A DNA stretch of 64,000 nucleotides from Nematostella vectensis. Its lineage: Eukaryota > Cnidaria > Anthozoa > Actiniaria > Edwardsiidae. The DNA lies in NCBI RefSeq assembly GCF_932526225.1, contig NC_064043.1, forward strand, positions 8,733,501 through 8,797,500. Reading direction: 5' to 3'. The notes beneath the pieces are model-generated. The model was not told where the DNA came from. It did not search any database and saw only the letters and a program-made list of their open reading frames with translations. Below, one piece after another: positions 55,791 through 64,000 of the stretch (within the stretch, counting starts at the first letter, position 1; the number at the start of each line of letters is the position of its first letter). The translations under genes were made by a program, and so were the position numbers.

Positions 55791-58700
55791 ATGTGGCCCA
55801 CGTCAATCATCTTGCTACTGGCAGCGCAAAGCATTCTGGGTATGGGCATATTTCAACAACAGTGCATTTGTTGCTATTATTTTCTGATTCATAGTATGTA
55901 ACATGTATCATTATATGGTTTTTCTTTAGAAACAGGCTACTAGCTTTTGCTGGACTGGACCCGTTCGCATAAATATTTCGTATGCAATAAATAAACAGCA
56001 CAATAACTGTTATCATCGATTCAAAGTATTTCAGTTAAAAAGAACATCTAAATAACTCCGTGTTTTAGAAACAACGTGGTGTCACACATAACTCTAAATA
56101 TTTGTTTGATATTTGCCATTGCGTCAGGCGATGACAAGGACGATTGGATGAACGTGGGAGATTGCGGAAAAGGCCTGAGTAAGTCCTGCACCTTTTAAAC
56201 ACCTATTTCAAATAGCCTTGTCAGTGCAAACGGCAAATGGCGATTGTCAAATGGCAGTTCTCCTATCAAAAAATACCATGGAACTTGTCAAAATTTTACT
56301 GAATTTAGGAAAATATGGATAATTTCTGTGATTATATTACTTATTATCTTTATTCTTACAAATAATTATACCTATAGCAGTGATTGGTCTTAGAACTGCC
56401 AATTGCCATTCGCCATTTGCACTGACAACGTTTATTGAAATAGGTGTATGTTAAAATAAGCCAAGTTTGTTTCATGTTATGTAATAATAGACCTACTATG
56501 TAGAACATTTAAACCAAGCTATGATTTTTTGTGTGAGAAAATATATCAAATCATCTGTTTTAATGATAAAAAAGTTATTATCACTAGTCAGCATCATTAA
56601 AAAGTAATTATGAGAGGTAAATTTCAGTGGAATGGCTGCGTCTGATGTAAGCAATGTTTTACGTACAAACTCGAACAAACCGTATACATACGACTTTTTT
56701 GTTAAGCAACAGGTAAAAGTGATTCTATATTATTCCCAACAGTCTGCGGTCCGCGATGTCAGCAGCTTTGCCTCATACAGCATAACTACTATCGCGCGCA
56801 GCACAAGCTTGCGCCTCTAAGGTGCGACCATCAGTTAGCCGAGTCCGCGCAGGCCTGGACAGACGCACAGGCGCAGAAAGGTCGCCTTCTCAAGTCGCCA
56901 TGGAGATCCCTGGGGAGGATAGCGGAAAGCATTGCCTGGAAGGAGTGGGCGTGGCAAGAGATGACGCACACGAGGGCCGCTGTACCTAGCGCGGTGAGGA
57001 GTTGGTGAGTACGAACACGACCACGACCACGACCACGAGCACGCACACGAGAGCTGTGTAAATAGTTATGTCGAAATTATGACATTCTTTGTTATCCAAT
57101 GTTGAATAAAAGCAATAACAAAGGTGCGTTAGACAAGGACCCTTTGTGTACAGGGGGTTCTTTCCGTTTCGTTGCGATCACTGTGTTTCTTGTGTCATAA
57201 CCTTCGTAATAGCTTCAGAAACATGTAAGACGTTGAACAATCCATCACCTCACGAATATTTGACTCAGGTACTCGGAGCAGAAAGACCCGTCTTCGCCCA
57301 ACACCCACTACCTCACGATAGTACGTAATGACGTCACTCGACTAGGGTGTGGCCTCCACGTGAGGCCCAATGACGGGACATACGTCACGGCGCATTACGC
57401 AATCAATCCCAGTTTGCAGCAAGACAGTCCTGAGGGTCACGATGCTTCAGCGCTACAGCCCGCCAGACCAGGTCAGGATCAGGGGAGGGTCATTCTGGAT
57501 GGATGTGTCAGGTTAGAGGGGTGATTCATGTCAGAGATCAGGGGTGTGTCAGTTCAGAGATCAAGGTTGTGTCAGGTTAGAGATCAGGGGTGTGTCAGGC
57601 CAGAGAAGATGTGTGGTTACTCTGGTCCTGGCTCTATTGCTGAAGTAGAGCTTAGCGCTCCGCTTAAACATTGTGAAATCTCGAGCCTCTCTCGTTGCAT
57701 TTGGTAACAGGTCAGATCAGGGGTGTGTCAGGTTAGAGATCAGGGGTGTGTCAGGTCAGAGATCAGGGTTGTGTCAGTTCAGAGACCAGAGTTGTGTCAG
57801 GTCAGAAATCAGGGTTCTGTCAGGTAATAGATAAGAAGTGTGTCAGTTCAGATATCAGGGGTGTGTCAGGTCAGAGATCAGGGGTCTGTCAGGTCAGAGA
57901 TAAGGGGTGAGTCAGGTCAGAGACCATGGTGTTGTCAGGTCAGAGATCAGGGGTGTGTCAGGTCAGATATCAGGGGTGTGTCAGGTCAGAAATCAGGGGT
58001 CTGTCAGGTCAGAGATAAGGGGTGTGTCAGGTCAGATATCAGGGGTGAGTCAGGTCAGATATCAGGGGTGTGTCAGGTCAGAGATAAGGGGTCTGTCAGG
58101 TCAGAGACCATGGTGTTGTCAGGTTAGATATCAGGGGTGTGTCAGGTCAGAAATCAGGGGTCTGTCAGGTCAGAGATAAGGGGTGAGTCAGGTCAGATAT
58201 CAGGGGTGAGTCAGGTCAGATATCAGGGGTGTGTCAGGTCAGAGATAAGGGGTCTGTCAGGTCAGAGACCAGGGGTGTGTCAGGTCAGATATCAGGGGTG
58301 TGTCAGGTCAGAGATAAGGGGTGTGTCAGGTCAGAGACCATGGTGTTGTCAGGTTAGAGATCAGGGGTGTGTCAGGTCAGAGACCATGGTGTTGTCAGGT
58401 AAGAGATAAGAAGTGTGTCAGTTCAGATATCAGGGGGGTGTCAGGTCAGAGACCATGGTGTTGTCAGATCAGAGATAAGAACTGTGTCAGTTCAGATATC
58501 AGGGGTATGTATGGTCAAAGATAAGAGGTGAGTCAGGTCAGAGACCATGGTGTTGTCAGGTCAGATATCAGGGGTATGTCAGTTCAGATATCAGGGGTGT
58601 GTCAGGTCAGAGATAAGGGGTCTGTCAGGTCAGAGACCATGGTGTTGTCAGGTTAGAGATAAGAAGTGTGTCAGTTCAGATATCAGGGGGGTGTCAGGTC

Positions 58701-61700
58701 AGAGACCATGGTGTTGTCAGGTCAGAGATAAGAAGTGTGTCAGTTCAGATATCAGGGGTGTGTCAGGTCAAAGATAAGGGGTGAGTCAGGTCAGAGACCA
58801 TGGTGTTGTCAGGTCAGATATCAGGAGTGTGTCAGTTCAGATATCAGGGGTGTGTCAGGTCAGAGATAAGGGGTCTGTCAGGTCAGAGACCATGGTGTTG
58901 TCAGGTTAGAGATAAGAAGTGTGTCAGTTCAGATATCAGGGGGGTGTCAGGTCAGAGACCATGGTGTTGTCAGGTCAGAGATAAGAAGTGTGTCAGTTCA
59001 GATATCAGGGGTGTGTCAGGTCAAAGATAAGGGGTGAGTCAGGTCAGAGACCATGGTGTTGTCAGGTCAGATATCAGGGGTGTGTCAGTTCAGATATCAG
59101 GGGTGTGTCAGGTCAGAAACCAGGGTTCTGTCAGGTCAGAGATAAGAAGTGTGTCAGTTCAGATATCAGGGGTGTGTCAGGTCAGAGATAAGGGGTGTGT
59201 CAGGTCAGAAATCAGGGTTCTGTCAGGTCAGAGATAAGAAGTGTGTCAGTTCAGATATCAGGGGTGTGTCAGGTTAGAGATCAGGGGTGTGTCAGGTCAG
59301 AGACCAGGGGTGTGTCAGGTCAGAAATCAGGGTTCTGTCAGGTCAGAGATAAGAAGTGTGTCAGTTCAGATATCAGGGTTCTTTCAGGTCAGAGACCAGG
59401 GGTGTGTCAGGTCAGAGATTAGGGATGTGTCAGGTCAGAGATAAGGGGTCTGTCAGGTCAGGTCATTGAGTACTATGAGTTTTCGTTACTAATTGCCATT
59501 TACATCGTTATCTACAGAGCCTGCGTGCCAGGTCAAATCCGCTCAGCGACGCCCTTGTGGGGACGTGCGCAGTCCCTACGTCACACCAGACGAGTGTATA
59601 AAGGCTAATTGTTGCTATGACGACATGTTTCTCGATGAGCCCGCAGTACCTTGGTACAGCGATGCTGGTCGCGTATGGTGCTACTCTAGCAAGCCGGGAG
59701 TGCCAAGGAAAAATGGTGTGTTTCTTCCCCCCTAATCTGGGATGAGTGCACTCTAAAATTAGAGTGCAACCACTCTAAAAAGTTGTGCACTTTTGCGTGC
59801 ACTTTTCCCTTGGTATGATCTACATAACAATGAAAGCTATTTGAGTTAACCTGGTATTCTATTGAAAAAGCGTTCAAAATAAGTTGCACCTCTCGCGTAT
59901 ATAATGTGAGATTTTAGAAAAAGATCAGCATTTTCAATCTGATTTGAATATTGGTATTGTAGAAATAGATGGATCCTTTTTCCACACTGCTGTGAAAGAG
60001 CAATTCAACGATGGTGAGTTCCCTTAATTGTTTCCATCTCCAAGGTTTAAACGTATTTGAACATGCACTCACCACGCACTGCTTTGGTTGCCTCAGTTCC
60101 TCCAGTAGCGGAGGAGGCAGATGTTCAAATCAAAACGTACAAAGGGGAACCTCTACATGACGAGCTAACGAGCAATGCTACAGAGAAGCTGTCAGATAGT
60201 GCTATAGATAAGGTGTACGGAGGCCAGGACACGTCGTGGATGAACGTAGGCAACTGCGGACAGGGACTAAGTAAGTATCTACTTTTTATGCATCACGTGT
60301 CTACTTCTTATGCATCACGTGTCCACTTCTTATGCATCACGTGTCCACTATCTATATATTATGTGACAAGTCAATTCGAATCACGTGTCCATTTAATCAG
60401 TATCGTATCGCATAGTATTGATTCTTGCGCAGCCTGTCATCAAATCCTGATTATGCGCCTGCAAATAGGACCTAGAGAAGAAAGTTCCGAAAATCATTGA
60501 CAGAAAAAAATAAAAGATAAAACGTTTCGAGGAAAGAAGAAAAATCGGGCTTATTTACCACGGATCGAACCTTGTCCAGATAAGATGAGATAAGAAAAGG
60601 TAGACCATACATTGACAGTTTTGCAAATAAGTCAAGAATTCTCTAACAAGAGAAGAACTCAAGGGGGTGAGCACGTCACCTACGCCCTTAGGTAGACGCC
60701 TAATAATTCATTCAACTCGTATTTCTGATATAGTAAGTATCACGTGTCCACTTAACTAGTATCACGTGTCCACTCAGTAAGTCATTATTTACCTGTTTCT
60801 GACGCATGTGTCGCATGTGACAGCCTGTGATCCTGAATGTCAGCTGCTCTGCCTCAAGTGGCATAACTACTATCGCGCCCTGCACGATGCTCCACCCATG
60901 TCATGTGACCCCAAGCTCGCTAAGTCTGCTCAGGAATGGACGGATCAGCAAGCTAAAGAACTCAAGCCGTACCACTCCACTTTGACGGGCCTTACCGAGA
61001 GCATCTCGTGGAGAGGATGGGGGTGGACGGGACAAAAGGTACTGGGTAGCTAGAAAGGGGCGTTCCTAGAAGGTTAAAAATGGCAAAAAAAGCAAACCGC
61101 TGTTGCGGGTTGACACTCAATTTGCTACAGCGGGTTGGCTTCTAACCGGTTGGTCAACCCGCTACAGCGGCTTGGGGACCATAGTATACTATAGGAACTT
61201 GAAGGTTCTCAACCCGCTGTAACGGGTTGACACTCAACCTGCTACAGCGGGTTGGCTTCTAACCGGTTGGTCAACCCGCTACAGCGGCTTGGGGACCATA
61301 GTACACTATAGGAGCTTGAAGGTTCTCAACCCGCTGTAACGGGTTGACGCTCAACCTGCTACAGCGGGTTGGCTTCTAACCGGTTGGTCAACCCGCTACA
61401 GCGGCTTGGGGACCATAGTATACTATAGGAACTTGAAGGTTCTCAACCCGCTGTAACGGGTTGACGCTCAACCTGCTACAGCGGGTTGGCTTCTAACCGG
61501 TTGGTCAACCCGCTACAGCGGCTTGGGGACCATAGTATACTATAGGAGCTTGAAGGTCCTCAACCCGCTGTAACGGGTTGACGCACAACCTGCTACAGCG
61601 GGTTGGCTTCTAACCGGTTGGTCAACCCGCTACAGCGGCTTGCTTTTTTTTGCCATTTTTGTGGTGCTAGGGGGGGAGGGGTGCACACGGAGCTTGGCCG

Positions 61701-64000
61701 AGGGAGAAAATTTCTTATCGAAAGATCGTCATTTTTTTTCCTTTTACCATATGACACCTTTAGCCAACTAACTCAACTCTCGTTCGGAAATCGAACTCGA
61801 AACCCAGTGGCGAGAGACACAGGTACCACAGATTGACGCTATGCTAACTGCGCCATCAATACTCCCTTGAAGTATTATACTACTTGAGATTTATTAATGG
61901 CTCAAATCCTGCATCTCTCTGTCCAGGTCATGAAAGGTGCCATACCTGGCGCAGTGCAGGGATGGTACTCAGAAATCAAGGATGACTACAATTTCAAAAC
62001 CGGCAAAGGAGCTCCAGGAAAAGCCATTGGTCATTTTCAGGCAGTGGTTTGGAAAGGCGAGACCAAGTTAGGGTGTGGTCTGACCTTCAAGCCTGGAGAT
62101 CCCAAAAATGGATATTATGGAACATACGTCACGGCTCATTACGCGCCGCCATCAAACACCGGGGACAAAGAGAAACTAACACCTTCTAATGTGTTACCGC
62201 GCCATGACCCAGGTGACTGTGAGAGAAAGTAGGGCTGGTGTGGGGCGGGCGCGGAACGCAATCAAGCACGGACAAAAAAAAACGCATTTTATTTTGTTAC
62301 CAGTCATAATTCAGGTGTCTATAAAAGAAATAGTGCCCGATCGGTATATTTCAACATTATATATACATACTTCCTGTATATGTGGCAAAAAGCAATGTGG
62401 GGAACTGCTTCGTGGGCAATCGCTACAAAATAAGTGTATCAGTAACTAACAAACAGAGGGCAGAATTTATTTAATTGTACTGATCATAGGTACGCGCGCA
62501 GAGCCTATGATGTGTTGTCTATTGACTGGTATTATTCACGTGTAGAGCCTGGCTGTGATGTGCTGTCTGCTGACCGTGAGGAGTGCAGTAACACAGAGGA
62601 TGGCAAAGCCCCGTATGTGACCCCAGAATATTGTGTCAAGATGGGCTGTTGTTTTGATGACACGTACATGAAGGAGAAAAAGGTCACATTTTACAGTGGC
62701 AAGCCATGGTGCTTCAAAAAGAAGAGTGGTGCTGGTGGAGGTTTGTATTATAGTAATGTGATTGAGGTGTGTGTGTGTGTAGGGGGGGGGGATGGATGTG
62801 AGGGAGGGGGAGAGGGGATAGCAAATCATGGTTGTTCAAAAAGAAGGGTTGTGCTGGTGGAGTTTTGTATCATCGTAATAGGAGGGGGAGGGGGAGGGGG
62901 AGGGGGAGGGGGAGGGGGAGGGGGAGGGGGAGGGGGAGGGGGAGGGGGAGGGGGAGGGAATGCAAGCCATGGTGCTTCAAAAGGAAGGATGGAAGGGGGG
63001 GTTTAAATGAACATGAATTGAAATAACAAAAACAATTTCGAGGAGGCAATCAATTTTTTATATTTCACCAGACTTGTCCCTGAATATAATTTGACAGAGA
63101 TGAATGTATTCATTTTCAATTTACCATACATTTCCTTGTTTGTTTCTTTTTCTTCCAATTATGCTGTATCGAAGCAATTTGCTTGAAATGAAATGCTGCC
63201 CTTTCATCGTCACCAGGCCCCAAGCCAACAACATCACCCGCCACTACACCAACATCCGGGACAGAAGGCGCCGGCACAGGGGGCCCCGGCACAGGGGGCC
63301 CGAGCGGCAGCAGCAATCCGCCTACCACAGGCACCCCAGCCAGTGCCTCCCCTACAGCACCAGGAGTGAAAGGAGGTAAAGCGTGATCAACGCACTCGCC
63401 GTTAATGTACATAGTAGATTATGACAAGCCATTGAATGTGTCTATATTGCACATAGTATATGATGGTTCAGAAATGTACTGCGAGTAAATACAAGGACAC
63501 TGAGATAAATAATTGTTGCATGAAACATATTCTAACTCTGACTTTAAATTTGAAAGGAGTCTAAACCCCTCTCCGATCATCTGATTTGTGTCATTTGTGT
63601 CATCACTATCTTATTTATTTCTTCTGTGTAAAGGAGCCAACGGAGGAGACTGCTTCAGAGATTCCTGTTACATCTTCTCCAGCGAGGGAACTTCGTGGAC
63701 CGAAAACAGGGAGAAATGCAAGAGCCGAAACGGTGACCTTGTCTCCATGGAGACGGAAGAGGAGTGGTCATTTATCAACAAAAAGATACAGTCGCTTAGC
63801 AACGCCTTCTCGGACGAATGGCACATTGGACTGAAGCAGAACGGAAACAGCTGGAACTGGGTGAATGGAAAACCGCTGGCAATTGATCATTGGCAGCCGA
63901 GCCAGCCCTCCGGGGACGGGGAATATGTTGTCATCGCAAAGGAGTACCCTCCGGGGACCCAAGGGGGATTCAACGACCTTCGTGACGATACATTCAAGGG
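55791..64000 (+). CDS. Mosaic secreted protein: CAP-trefoil-CAP-trefoil-linker-C-type lectin (3' incomplete)
   Basis: Exons: 55791-55839, 56128-56178, 56743-57004, 57269-57471, 59518-59715, 60097-60270, 60824-61038, 61927-62212, 62546-62740, 63217-63375, 63634 to window end; over 719 codons with all phases consistent. Exon 1 is a signal peptide (MWPTSIILLLAAQSIL). CAP 1 (exons 3-4) has HNYYRAQH and LGCGLHV...GTYVTAHYA, but HYLTIVR replaces the usual HFxQVVW. Exon 5 is a P-type trefoil (RRPCG, YVTPDECIKANCCYDD, WCY). Exons 6-8 repeat the leader WMNVGNCGQGL and a canonical CAP 2 (HNYYRALH, GHFQAVVWKGETKLGCG). Exon 9 is trefoil 2 (YVTPEYCVKMGCCFDD, KPWCF). Exon 10 is a Pro/Thr/Gly linker. Exon 11 starts a C-type lectin (CYIFSSEGTSWTENREKC, WHIGLKQNGNSWNWVNGKPL). 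Such parts suggest a mucus or venom/immune-type extracellular protein (inference). Confidence 0.88.
56199..56447. mobile_element. MITE with ACACCTATTTCAA ends in intron 2
   Basis: About 55-bp imperfect inverted arms (ACACCTATTTCAAATAGCCT... and inverse, including TTGTCAGTGCAAACGGCAAA) around an AT-rich centre. Confidence 0.75.
57465..59465 (+). repeat. ~23-bp minisatellite (~80 copies) from the exon 4 donor
   Basis: The exon 4 junction AGACCAG|GTCAGGATCAGGGG leads straight into units TCAG|GTCAGAGATCAGGGGTGTG that repeat for about 1.9 kb, interrupted at 57605-57710 by unique sequence. Higher-order blocks (for example 58547-58800 and 58800-59030) are near-identical ~253-bp duplications. Plus-strand ORFs across it are artefacts. 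Confidence 0.9.
60282..60352 (+). repeat. 22-bp repeat ATGCATCACGTGTCCACTTCT near the exon 6 donor
   Basis: Three copies start 11 nt after the donor at 60271. A further pair of GTATCACGTGTCCACT lies at 60737-60776. Confidence 0.8.
61085..61645 (+). repeat. 117-bp tandem repeat with internal palindromes, intron 7
   Basis: Nearly five copies; GGGGACCATAGTATACTATA recurs at 61174, 61291, 61408 and 61525. Each unit contains AACCCGCTGTAACGGGTT, CTGCTACAGCGGGTT and AACCGGTT, i.e. several self-complementary blocks. The array starts about 45 nt after the exon 7 donor. Confidence 0.9.
62700..63000 (+). repeat. Exon 9 tail triplication plus GGGGGA microsatellite
   Basis: The exon 9 end GCAAGCCATGGTGCTTCAAA...GGTGGAG|GTTTGT recurs at 62820 (GCAAATCATGGTTGTTCAAA...GGTGGAG|TTTTGT) and at 62962 (GCAAGCCATGGTGCTTCAAA). 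Between them lie a GT run (62766-62780) and about 13 GGGGGA units (62880-62958). Confidence 0.85.

Noticed and set aside
57840-59444. Many overlapping plus-strand ORFs with SGQ/CQVRDQG repeats
   Set aside because: Readings of the 23-bp intronic array between exons 4 and 5 of the mosaic gene, in all frames.
1-64000. tRNA or rRNA genes
   Set aside because: No complete cloverleaf or rRNA-like stretch was found. The B-box-like words belong to SINE-like repeats.

Overview
The window reads as animal nuclear DNA, most likely from an anthozoan cnidarian (a sea anemone such as Nematostella). The genes are split into many short exons with GT-AG introns. Their products match metazoan families (PPM1H-type PP2C, TRABD-type TraB protein, TFIIIA-like zinc fingers, CAP, trefoil and C-type lectin modules). 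AATAAA signals follow stop codons, and MITEs, LINE pieces and a DIRS-like piece sit between genes. The species is inferred from gene content and style; no sequence search was made.

Layout: (1) 663-1700, minus, the 5' end of a C2H2 zinc-finger gene that leaves the window at the left. (2) 2315-12374, plus, a 12-exon OSCA/TMEM63/CSC1-type channel. (3) 12.7-15.7 kb, intergenic repeats. (4) 15705-23540, minus, a 9-exon TRABD-like gene. (5) 23941-30789, plus, an 8-exon gene fusing leucine-rich repeats to an ADP-ribosylglycohydrolase-like domain that has lost key metal ligands; it shares a 400-bp divergent promoter with TRABD. (6) 33016-38503, plus, an 11-exon PPM1H-like phosphatase. (7) 40.1-52.2 kb, three small secreted-protein genes, each opening with a 58-nt signal-peptide exon that ends in phase 1: a basic peptide gene (42727-41391, minus), a gene built from duplicated ~36-nt microexons (45997-48379, plus) and a Cys-rich secreted protein (52183-50772, minus). 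(8) 55791-64000, plus, a mosaic secreted protein, signal peptide-CAP-trefoil-CAP-trefoil-linker-C-type lectin, running off the right end.

Exon chains were built by hand from ORFs, splice consensus and phase. For every multi-exon gene all phases agree across junctions and family motifs fall in the expected order.

The most unusual property is a relation between tandem repeats and splice sites. In at least seven introns the repeat unit is a copy of the exon-intron junction itself (last exon bases plus the GT donor, or acceptor plus first exon bases). These introns therefore carry rows of decoy splice sites next to the real one. Two introns (ARH-like intron 4 and PPM1H-like intron 8) have separate arrays made from both of their ends. 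The second notable item is the microexon gene, in which a QRKGRE motif exon has been serially duplicated and one copy has decayed.
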